A DNA stretch of 64,000 bases from Indolivaga macrotermitis (GTDB lineage Bacteria; Bacteroidota; Bacteroidia; Bacteroidales; Dysgonomonadaceae), in contig NZ_FQUC01000015.1 in NCBI RefSeq assembly GCF_900128985.1, forward strand, positions 37,093 through 101,092. The letters are read 5' to 3'. The notes below the pieces were generated by a model. It did not search any database and had not been told where the DNA came from. It saw nothing but the letters and a program-made list of their open reading frames with translations. Every line of letters begins with the position of its first letter. Positions within the stretch are counted from its first letter, which is position 1. Positions 7,973 through 15,670 of the stretch are shown here, piece after piece. Both the position numbers and the translations under genes were made by a program.

Positions 7973-10543
7973 ATGGAAGATTTGATGAGATCATCAAGTA
8001 AAAGGAGTTTAGGGGTTTGTCTGATTTTTGTCTTTTTCTTTATATTAGCTTCAACGAACCTGATATATGGACAGAGTACTATTGTGCACGGAATTATCAG
8101 GGACTCGGTGACTAATAAGCCGGTCGAATATGCGACAGTACGGTTTGACGGTACCAATGTCGGAAAACTTTCCGATGATGATGGTAAGTTTTCGGTTTCG
8201 AATTCATCCGGTAATGGAAAGCTGATAATTTCATTAATGGGGTATGATACAAAAACAGTAAATGTGCCTATTAATCAGGTGAGCCGTCTTGAAATTAAGT
8301 TAAGTGCTTCAGGGGTTCAATTGGGGGAAGTTGTTATAAGACGAACTAAAGAAAAATATTCTAAAAAAGATAATCCTGCGGTAGAATTGATCAAAAAGGT
8401 TATTGAGAACAAACATAATTATCTGGTTACCAGCAGAGATTATTATATGAACGATGAATATGACCGTATTTTGTTCGCCCTGAATGATTATCAATCGGCA
8501 AAAGGACTGCTCAAGAATATGAAATTCCTGTCTAAGTATGCCGATACTTCTTTGATCGATAATAAATCGATCTTACCATTCTCGGTAAGGGAAACTACCT
8601 CAAACCTGTATTACCGGAAGAATCCTAAAGCAACACGGAGGGTGATTACTGCATATCAGAATCAAGGGATAGATCAGGAGATAAATACAGAGTCTATTGA
8701 CGCAATTGTAGCTGAGGTTTTTAAAGAAGTCGATATTACTGATAATACTATAAATCTGCTTTTACATGATTTTGTGGGGCCGTTGAGTTCCACTTCGTCT
8801 GTCAATTTTTATAAATGGTATATAATTGATACAGTAAGTATTGACCAGAAGAGATATGTAAATCTGGGATTTGTTCCTTTCAATACACGGGACGTTGGCT
8901 TTATCGGTAACATTTATGTGCAGCCCGAAGCTCCGTATGCCATAAAGAAGGTGTCGTTTAGAGTTCCTAACCGGATCAATGTGAATTATGTCGACAATAT
9001 GCTGGTTACTCAGGAATTCGAGGAGAAGTCTCCCGATCTTTGGGTACCTGTTAGGTTTACTACAGCCATTGACTTATCGATGTATAACATGGCTAAATTT
9101 TATGTACAGAAAGAACGTACATTTAGTAACTTTATATTTGATTTGCCTCTCGAAGCAGCATTTTCGGGTTCTGCTCCTGTTATTTATTTGTCCGACTATA
9201 AGAAGCAAAAAGACGGCTATTGGAACAATAACCGTCCCGATGCATTGAACAAAGATTACCGTATGGATGAGATGATGGTAGAATTTCGCCAGAATAAGGT
9301 TATTGATATAACCCTTAAAGTCGCCGATATCTTGTCTTCGCAATATGTTCCGACAAGCAGGGAAGAAGAGAAAAATAAACTGGATATAGGGACTCCGCTG
9401 ACGTTTTACAGCTATAACCATCTCGAAGGAAACAGAATCAGGTTAACAGCGTCTACTACGAAATTTTTCCATCCGCATTTTTACTTGTATGGATACGGTG
9501 CATACGGAACGAAAGACGGAAAATGGAAATACTATGGGGAAGCTACCTGGGCTTTTAACCGTAAAAACTATCATAAGGATGAGTATCCGCGTCATAACCT
9601 GTCTATTGCTTATAAGTATGATGTGAATCCTTTGGGACAAAGGTTCTTGCAAGCTGAACGTGATAATATCCTATTATCGTTCAAGGCTAAAAGGTATAAT
9701 AATATGACATATGACCGGATGGCCGAGATTAATTATTTGCATGAGTATTACAATGGTTTTTCCTACAATCTTTTTGGCCGGACTCATGATGAAAATGCTG
9801 CGGGAGATTTACGCTTCGAAAGGCGTAATGAGGATGATATGTTAATCGAAATGGGTAATATAAAAACTACAGAAGTAGGCCTGAACCTGAGATACGCCCA
9901 TGACGAAAAATTTTTCCAACAAAGGCGCAGACGTAGGAGTTTGCCGTCTAAAGGTGTGATCTTAACTTTATCGCATACAATAGGGCTCAAAGATGTTCTG
10001 AATGGACAGTTTAATTATCATAAGAGTGCATTAGCTATTGATAAGGAATTTTGGATTGCTCCTTATGGTCGATTGGGGGTAACTCTTAAAGGCGAGAAAG
10101 TATGGGGTAAGGTTCCTTTCCCAATTTTATTATCTGCCAATGCTAACAGCTCTGTTACTATACAACGTGGATCATTCTATATGCTAAAGCCTCTTGAGTT
10201 TTTGAACGATTCGCAATTTACATGGGATGTAAGTTATAGGATGGGAGGGTGGCTGTTTAACCGTATACCTCTTATCAAGGGATTAAAGTGGAGAGAAGTC
10301 GCTGGTTTCAGAGGCTTTTTTGGAGATTTGAATAAGAAGAATAATCCTGATTATAACCGCAACCTGATGATATTTCCTGAAGATTCGCGTACTATGGGTA
10401 AGAAGCCATATATGGAGTATAGCGTCGGGATAGAGAATATATTTCAGTTCTTCAGGGTTGACTATGTGAGACGGTTAAATTATTTCGATACTCCCGGTAT
10501 CGATAAACATGGTTTCAGAATCAGTTTTGATGTGTCTTTTTAA
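7973..10543 (+). CDS. DUF5686/carboxypeptidase-regulatory-like outer-membrane protein
   Basis: This 856-aa protein has an N-terminal signal segment (about residues 13-34, ending near IYGQS). A CarboxypepD_reg-like beta-sandwich follows (about 36-115), with VHGIIRDSVTNKPVEYATV and GKFSVSN. A long DUF5686 region with a predicted C-terminal beta-barrel ends in FRISFDVSF, a terminal aromatic residue typical of outer-membrane barrels. Such proteins look like TonB-receptor relatives without the plug. The role in Bacteroidota is not established. It is preceded by a hairpin and followed 20 bp later by the ThrE-type exporter genes, so read-through is possible. Confidence 0.85.
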   Translation: MEDLMRSSSKRSLGVCLIFVFFFILASTNLIYGQSTIVHGIIRDSVTNKPVEYATVRFDGTNVGKLSDDDGKFSVSNSSGNGKLIISLMGYDTKTVNVPINQVSRLEIKLSASGVQLGEVVIRRTKEKYSKKDNPAVELIKKVIENKHNYLVTSRDYYMNDEYDRILFALNDYQSAKGLLKNMKFLSKYADTSLIDNKSILPFSVRETTSNLYYRKNPKATRRVITAYQNQGIDQEINTESIDAIVAEVFKEVDITDNTINLLLHDFVGPLSSTSSVNFYKWYIIDTVSIDQKRYVNLGFVPFNTRDVGFIGNIYVQPEAPYAIKKVSFRVPNRINVNYVDNMLVTQEFEEKSPDLWVPVRFTTAIDLSMYNMAKFYVQKERTFSNFIFDLPLEAAFSGSAPVIYLSDYKKQKDGYWNNNRPDALNKDYRMDEMMVEFRQNKVIDITLKVADILSSQYVPTSREEEKNKLDIGTPLTFYSYNHLEGNRIRLTASTTKFFHPHFYLYGYGAYGTKDGKWKYYGEATWAFNRKNYHKDEYPRHNLSIAYKYDVNPLGQRFLQAERDNILLSFKAKRYNNMTYDRMAEINYLHEYYNGFSYNLFGRTHDENAAGDLRFERRNEDDMLIEMGNIKTTEVGLNLRYAHDEKFFQQRRRRRSLPSKGVILTLSHTIGLKDVLNGQFNYHKSALAIDKEFWIAPYGRLGVTLKGEKVWGKVPFPILLSANANSSVTIQRGSFYMLKPLEFLNDSQFTWDVSYRMGGWLFNRIPLIKGLKWREVAGFRGFFGDLNKKNNPDYNRNLMIFPEDSRTMGKKPYMEYSVGIENIFQFFRVDYVRRLNYFDTPGIDKHGFRISFDVSF

Positions 10544-10563
10544 TTGTAGTTATTATAAACAGA

Positions 10564-11376
10564 ATGAATGAAGTTGCTATAAATAATACAGCAGTAAATG
10601 AAAATATTACAGCAAGAAGGTTTGCCGATCTGATATTGGATATGGGTACTTTCTTGTTGGCGTCGGGTGCTCATAGTGGAAGAGTGAATAGCAATATCAG
10701 ACGTATAGCTTTGGCTTGGGGATTTACTGTGAGTTTTCATCCTTCATTCAAAGGGTTACTTGTTACTGTCCAGAATTCCCGGGACGAAAAGGATACGATT
10801 ACATTATTTAAAGAATCTCCCACACATATAGTGCACCTTGAGGTTTTGACACGTGTAAGTCATCTTTCATGGAAAGTGTATGAACAAGGTATGACCATTG
10901 AAGAGACTGAGAAGGCTTTTCAGGAAATAAAACAGATGCCTCATTACAATCACTGGCTGGTGGCGGTTGTTGTCGGGTTTGCGTGTGCCGGATTATGCTT
11001 ATTCTCTTTCGGAGACTGGCAAAATGCAATAGTTACGTGGTTGGCTGCCTTTGTTGGTTCTCTTGTACGCTATAAAGTAGCCTCTCTTAATTTCAACTCG
11101 ATGATTTCGATTGGCTTTGCCGCATTTGTAACTACAACAATAACAGGGTTAGGTTCGGTGAACGGAATAGGTATTCATCCCGAGGCGGCAATGGCAACGG
11201 GGGTATTGTATCTCATTCCCGGAGTACCTTTGGTTAATGGTGTGATCGATCTGATCGAGGGATATTTGTCTTCAGCAGTGAACAGGTATTTGTTTGCCGG
11301 TTTTATTCTCCTCTGTATTGCGGCGGGTATGATGCTGAGTATAACTTTTCTGGGTATTAATAATTTTAGTTTGTGA
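10564..11376 (+). CDS. Threonine/serine exporter, ThrE N-terminal (DUF1212) subunit
   Basis: This 270-aa protein corresponds to the N-terminal half of the ThrE family. A soluble domain carries the hallmark LILDMGTFLLASGAHSGRV and a later THIVHLEVLTRVSHLSW segment. About five transmembrane helices follow from residue 135 onward. ThrE exports threonine and serine using the proton-motive force in Corynebacterium. In many bacteria it is split into two genes, as here. The partner gene starts 4 bp downstream, a strong sign of coupled translation and complex formation. Substrate in this organism is inferred from family only. Confidence 0.87.
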   Translation: MNEVAINNTAVNENITARRFADLILDMGTFLLASGAHSGRVNSNIRRIALAWGFTVSFHPSFKGLLVTVQNSRDEKDTITLFKESPTHIVHLEVLTRVSHLSWKVYEQGMTIEETEKAFQEIKQMPHYNHWLVAVVVGFACAGLCLFSFGDWQNAIVTWLAAFVGSLVRYKVASLNFNSMISIGFAAFVTTTITGLGSVNGIGIHPEAAMATGVLYLIPGVPLVNGVIDLIEGYLSSAVNRYLFAGFILLCIAAGMMLSITFLGINNFSL

Positions 11377-11380
11377 AAAA

Positions 11381-11905
11381 ATGAATTGGGCAGAAGTTGC
11401 ATTAAATATATTACGCGATTTTTCTATAGCCTTTGTAGTCGGGGCTTGTTGGGGAATACTATTTGGTACACCCAAAAGGATTCTTGTAATTGCCGGACTA
11501 TTAGGCGGTATGGGACATTGTATTCGTTTTATCCTTTTACAATTGGATTTTGGATTAATAACGGCCACTTTAGCAGGTTCGGTAGCAATCGGATTATTGG
11601 GGATTGTTGTGGCGCATCGTGTCGATAATCCTCCTGTTGTTTTCACTATGCCCGCTTGTATAACAATGATTCCCGGAATGTATGCTTACAAAACCATGTT
11701 AGCCGGAATGAAGATAACCGATGCGAATACATTAGATACCGACCCTTCTTTATTACCTACTATGGCACACAACTTAATGCTGACAATGTCGCTTCTGTTT
11801 ACCTTAGCGATAGGTATCTGTATTGCAGCACTTCTGTTCAGGACGACCAGTGTGAAAGAAATCGAATTTGCTAAGAAGTTAGAACGAATGACACATTTTA
11901 AGTAA
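11381..11905 (+). CDS. Threonine/serine exporter, small integral-membrane (DUF3815) subunit
   Basis: The 174-aa product is almost entirely hydrophobic, with about five transmembrane helices. It matches the C-terminal (DUF3815/ThrE_2) half of the ThrE exporter, including the segment FTMPACITMIPGMYAYKTML, which is diagnostic of this half. It follows the DUF1212 subunit by 4 bp and is presumed to form the two-part exporter with it. It ends 5 bp from the convergent MutS-like gene, and no hairpin terminator is visible in that gap. Confidence 0.87.
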   Translation: MNWAEVALNILRDFSIAFVVGACWGILFGTPKRILVIAGLLGGMGHCIRFILLQLDFGLITATLAGSVAIGLLGIVVAHRVDNPPVVFTMPACITMIPGMYAYKTMLAGMKITDANTLDTDPSLLPTMAHNLMLTMSLLFTLAIGICIAALLFRTTSVKEIEFAKKLERMTHFK

Positions 11906-11910
11906 CATAA

Positions 11911-13707
11911 TTATAACCCGGTTATTCCCATCTTTTTCATTAAAAAACAAGCATTCATATTTTGAGCTACACCTTCCCTTATTTTATAGGTGAAGGTTAA
12001 ATTATCGTCTGTTATATCAGCTTCGAAACGATAATCTTTTACATTGTCAGGATATTCTTTCTCAAGATTACCTAATATAAGGTCATGGGTTGCGATAATC
12101 CCGTTACTGTTGAGTGATATTAGCTGTTTCATTAAAGCTATAGACCCTTTTTGTTTATCCTCCGAATTAGTTCCTTTCAGTATTTCGTCTAATATGATGA
12201 ATAATTGCTCTCCTGACTGCAAACGGTCTATAATCATTTTTAGTCTTTTGAGTTCTGCAAAGAAATAGGATTCATTGTCGGCTAAAGAATCGGCAGTTCG
12301 GAGATTGGTGACGAGCCGTCCCGGATAAAAAGTTAATGATTCGGCGCAAACCGGAGCTCCGGCACAAGCCAGTGTATGATTGATACCTATTGTGCGGAGA
12401 TATGTACTTTTTCCGGCCATATTGGCTCCTGTTATGATGAGGAAAAAAGGTGTTTTGGATATTCTTACATCATTCCGAACACATTTATCACGGTGTAACA
12501 TCGGATGTCCCAATGCTTCCCCTTCGAATATAAATTTATCGGATGGAGTAGGGTAGGTATAATCAGGGTGATTGAATGCAAATATGGCAAACGATACAAG
12601 TGCATCAAATTCGGATAAAGTATTGAACCATCTGTTTATATCATTTTTGTGTACCTGTGTCCATTTCTCTACTTTGATAGCATATCTGACTCCCCATACT
12701 AAATAGGGGTTGAATAGTAAAAACACAGGGAAAGTTGCCGAAACAGTCAGGTTATTGTAATACGATTGTAACTGCCTGATAGCCTGCGATGCTGAAGATG
12801 GTTTCTTTAGCTCATCTTGAATGTTTTGTAAATACGCTGAGCCATACTTCTCGTGTTCGATTAAAGTCATTAATTCCGAATATGTTTCGAGAACCTTAGA
12901 TTTGCTATCAAATGTGTTCATAATCTGTTTTACCTGTTTTAGAGGTATACTGCTGATCACTAAGGTCAATATATAAACGTAAATGTAATAGCTGCCCGGT
13001 ATATAGTCTAAAAAGATAGAGATTCCCGCAATAATATGAATGAGAGGAATTATATATAACAGATATTTCCATAATAAACTATTGGCTAAAAGAGGTTTCT
13101 GTGAAAAAGAAACAGAGAAATCTTTAGTATTGAGCTTATCCATTTCGGTCATTTGCCCGATAGATATGAAATGTGCTAACAGTGCCGGATTTTTAGAAAG
13201 TTCTTTTATGGCTGATTGTACAGACAATATTTTGTCTTTGTTTTCTTGAGGGTTTATAAGTGAATCCGCTAATTTATCTTTACCGAAAGAGGTGACCGTC
13301 CGGTTAAGAGATTGAAAAAAAGAGCGTTTACCGAATATATCCAGATCGAGGCTAAAACTATGCTCGGCATCAATTTTCTCCTCTGCACCATCGAATGCTG
13401 AAAAATCATACTCTAGCCCTTTCAGCTCGTTACTTGCATTTTCTATTTGTTTATCGGCGTAGAGCTTCTGTTTATACAAAGAGTTATGATATTTCATTAA
13501 TGCGAGAAATACAACTATAGAGATAACTATATTAGTTACAACAGTACTTGTATCGTTCCAATAGAGATATGTAACTATACAACAGACAATAAATATGGCG
13601 AGGCGGGCTGTTCCGATCTGAAATATCGTTTTTTTCAAAGCTCCGGATCTGCCTTGATATTTTTCAATGGTGTCAGAATAGTGTTTGTATATATCGTTTA
13701 TTGTCAT
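11911..13707 (-). CDS. Membrane-anchored MutS-like ATPase
   Basis: The C-terminal third is a MutS-type ABC ATPase: Walker A TGANMAGKSTYLRT near residues 425-437, a MutS-like ADSLADNESYFFAEL signature, Walker B and D-loop ILDEILKGTNSEDK, and THD before the end. The N-terminal half lacks the mismatch-recognition domain and instead shows two transmembrane helices near residues 30-75 and a second hydrophobic pair near 215-255. At 598 aa it is a member of the small MutS-related proteins seen in Bacteroidota. A role in mismatch repair is unlikely. It lies 23 bp downstream of recO on the same strand and is probably co-transcribed with it. Confidence 0.85.
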   Translation of the reverse strand: MTINDIYKHYSDTIEKYQGRSGALKKTIFQIGTARLAIFIVCCIVTYLYWNDTSTVVTNIVISIVVFLALMKYHNSLYKQKLYADKQIENASNELKGLEYDFSAFDGAEEKIDAEHSFSLDLDIFGKRSFFQSLNRTVTSFGKDKLADSLINPQENKDKILSVQSAIKELSKNPALLAHFISIGQMTEMDKLNTKDFSVSFSQKPLLANSLLWKYLLYIIPLIHIIAGISIFLDYIPGSYYIYVYILTLVISSIPLKQVKQIMNTFDSKSKVLETYSELMTLIEHEKYGSAYLQNIQDELKKPSSASQAIRQLQSYYNNLTVSATFPVFLLFNPYLVWGVRYAIKVEKWTQVHKNDINRWFNTLSEFDALVSFAIFAFNHPDYTYPTPSDKFIFEGEALGHPMLHRDKCVRNDVRISKTPFFLIITGANMAGKSTYLRTIGINHTLACAGAPVCAESLTFYPGRLVTNLRTADSLADNESYFFAELKRLKMIIDRLQSGEQLFIILDEILKGTNSEDKQKGSIALMKQLISLNSNGIIATHDLILGNLEKEYPDNVKDYRFEADITDDNLTFTYKIREGVAQNMNACFLMKKMGITGL

Positions 13708-13730
13708 ACCTGCATGTTTTTTGGAGTGAT

Positions 13731-14453
13731 CTAGAATAATTCGTGTAAAATATCTAATGATTTGAGTGCCTGAAAATCATGTAAATGTATACGGTAATAC
13801 TCGAGCATACGGTTGATTATATTCAGGCGGTCTTGGCGCGATAAAATGAAACGGTGCATATTCTCATATGATATGCGTGCCAGCAAAGATAATACTTTAC
13901 TGTCAGTACGGTTAATATAGTGATTGTGTAGTGGCTGGTGGTGTACAAATACTCCATTGAGCATATCGAAATAATCATTCTCCGTGTAATCTTCCAGATT
14001 CGGGTAGAATCCAAGAAAACGGGTAAGTTTCAGCATAAAAACCAGATGAAAATTGGCTAACCCCTTGTCTGTCTCTTCCAATACTTGTATCGATTGACTT
14101 AAGTAGTCGAAGATAATACGGTATTCGTCAGTATCTTTCAATATGCGGCTGAGGAATTCGGAGAGGAAGAAGACGATGGATGTTTTGACCATATTACCCT
14201 GAATTGAATATAGAGGGTAAAGCAGATGTGCTTCTTTGATTCGTTGTATATCGCGTGTTGCCTGATGTTCGGTTTCCATATCCAGAATAGATAAGGGGGC
14301 AAATATCGATTTAGGGAGCTTGGCCGATTTACTTTTCGATTTGGGAACCATATATGTAACTCTTCCAAATTCACTCGTGTATAACGACGCTAAAAGGTAT
14401 TTATCGTTATAGTTTATTGTGTTCAGAACTATGGCTTGAGTCTTATGGAGCAT
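13731..14453 (-). CDS. recO: DNA repair protein RecO
   Basis: RecO loads RecA onto SSB-coated single-stranded DNA in the RecFOR pathway. The 240-aa protein begins with the family phrase MLHKTQAIVLNTINYNDKYLL (an OB-fold with a flexible loop rich in Ser and Lys at SKSKSAKLPKS). It continues with an all-helical C-terminal half, including FFLSEFLSRIL and FHLVFMLKLTRFLGFYPN. The zinc-finger cysteines found in some RecO proteins are absent. Gene length is normal. A TAAATTTG promoter motif lies 23 nt upstream, and the MutS-like gene follows. Confidence 0.9.
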   Translation of the reverse strand: MLHKTQAIVLNTINYNDKYLLASLYTSEFGRVTYMVPKSKSKSAKLPKSIFAPLSILDMETEHQATRDIQRIKEAHLLYPLYSIQGNMVKTSIVFFLSEFLSRILKDTDEYRIIFDYLSQSIQVLEETDKGLANFHLVFMLKLTRFLGFYPNLEDYTENDYFDMLNGVFVHHQPLHNHYINRTDSKVLSLLARISYENMHRFILSRQDRLNIINRMLEYYRIHLHDFQALKSLDILHELF

Positions 14454-14475
14454 TAACTGTAATTTGTTTATAGCA

Positions 14476-14483
14476 CAAATTTA
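14476..14483 (-). promoter_or_regulatory. -7 promoter element for recO
   Basis: On the minus strand this reads TAAATTTG, matching TAnnTTTG, 23 nt before the recO start. It lies just past the terminator of the upstream OmpA gene. Confidence 0.5.
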
Positions 14484-14497
14484 GCGATTTTGTTGCA

Positions 14498-14529
14498 TAA
14501 AAAATCCCGGATAAAATTTTATCCGGGAT
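14498..14529 (-). terminator. Terminator of the OmpA-family gene
   Basis: A perfect 26-nt palindrome (ATCCCGGATAAAA and its complement at 14504-14529) is followed, on the minus strand, by six T. It lies 23 nt past the stop codon of the OmpA-family lipoprotein. Confidence 0.85.
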
Positions 14530-14552
14530 CATTATATCGAACTTAACAATTC

Positions 14553-15224
14553 TTATTGACCTTGTTGAGCATCTCTGATCATCTTCTCATTAGGAAGGAT
14601 AAGGATTTCAACACGGCGGTTTTGTGCCCTGCCATCAGCACTGCTGTTGTCGGCTACAGGTTGTGTAGATCCCATTCCGGCCGATGTCATACGATTACCG
14701 GTAACACCTTTCTGTAGAAGGAAGTTATATACCGATTGTGCACGTTTTTCGGACAAAGGATTGTTGATCGCGTCAGAACCTGTGTTATCGGTATGTCCAA
14801 ATATCTGAATATCAGTATCAGGATTATTTTTCAATGAAGTTGCAAATTGTGTAAGAGCACTCTGAGACGCAGAATTTAAAGAACTTGAGTTAGTTGCAAA
14901 CAGAATTCCTGATTCGAATGTTACTTTGATAGCTTGTCCGTCATTGATACTTTCTACCTGAGCTCCGTTGATCTGTTCCAATTCAGCTTTTTGCTTATCC
15001 ATCTTGTTTCCCACTACAGCACCAGCTGTACCTCCTAAGACAGCACCGATACCGGCACCCCAAGCTGCACCTTTGCCTCCTCCGGCAATGGCTCCAATTC
15101 CGGCTCCTAAAGCAGCACCTGCGCCTGCTCCAATTCCGCCGCCTTTAACTGTATTACTTGCACCGCAGCTTGACAATATCAATGCTGCACTAAGAGCAAA
15201 TGCTCCAAATGATGTTTTTTTCAT
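14553..15224 (-). CDS. OmpA-family lipoprotein with glycine-zipper region
   Basis: This 223-aa envelope protein has a lipoprotein signal (lipobox ILSSC, Cys about residue 20). A Gly/Ala-rich double glycine zipper (residues about 28-72) probably inserts in the membrane. The C-terminal OmpA domain binds peptidoglycan; its motif region is GHTDNTGSDAINNPLSEKRA, with the conserved Asp and Arg that contact diaminopimelate. The family tethers the outer membrane to the wall. It has a strong terminator, and the upstream acidic gene is 20 bp away on the same strand, so the two may share a transcript. Confidence 0.92.
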   Translation of the reverse strand: MKKTSFGAFALSAALILSSCGASNTVKGGGIGAGAGAALGAGIGAIAGGGKGAAWGAGIGAVLGGTAGAVVGNKMDKQKAELEQINGAQVESINDGQAIKVTFESGILFATNSSSLNSASQSALTQFATSLKNNPDTDIQIFGHTDNTGSDAINNPLSEKRAQSVYNFLLQKGVTGNRMTSAGMGSTQPVADNSSADGRAQNRRVEILILPNEKMIRDAQQGQ

Positions 15225-15244
15225 AATTATAATATTAATCTTAT

Positions 15245-15574
15245 TTATTCGAAAATATTAAGAGACTCGCAGTATGCTAATTCTCCTTGTATGATGAAGG
15301 TCACTTCTTCGGTAGTGAACTTAGCTAGTTTGTCTTTTTTAGTGTTTTTGAGGACAAACTCAATCAGTTCGTCTTCGTCGATATCTATAACATCTTCATC
15401 AGAAGTACTTTCGTCTAACAACCCTTTGTCTTCATAGAATTCATAAATAATGTCGATAACATAGTTTATTTCATCGTCCGAAAATCTTCCTTTGAGTTCC
15501 TGTGGCAGATAGTTTTGGATGTATTTTACTGCATCGTCTTCATCGTAACCAATTGGGTCGAGTTCTGTACTCAT
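15245..15574 (-). CDS. Small acidic protein of unknown function
   Basis: I recognise no named family. The 109-aa protein is very acidic, with roughly 30 per cent Asp and Glu and a run DEDVIDIDEDELIEF in the middle. It has no signal peptide or membrane segment. The N-terminal half (YIQNYLPQELKGRFSDDEI) and C-terminal half (FTTEEVTFIIQGELAYCESL) look helical. It lies 96 bp downstream of topA and 20 bp upstream of the OmpA-type lipoprotein gene, all on the minus strand. The position after topA suggests co-expression, but the functional link is inference only. Confidence 0.75.
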   Translation of the reverse strand: MSTELDPIGYDEDDAVKYIQNYLPQELKGRFSDDEINYVIDIIYEFYEDKGLLDESTSDEDVIDIDEDELIEFVLKNTKKDKLAKFTTEEVTFIIQGELAYCESLNIFE

Positions 15575-15670
15575 AAAATTTTCTTTTTTTAGTATTATAA
15601 TTATATTAACAATTATACAGTATGGATGTTCAGTTAAAAAAATAATTGAATCCTAAATATTCTTTATTTT

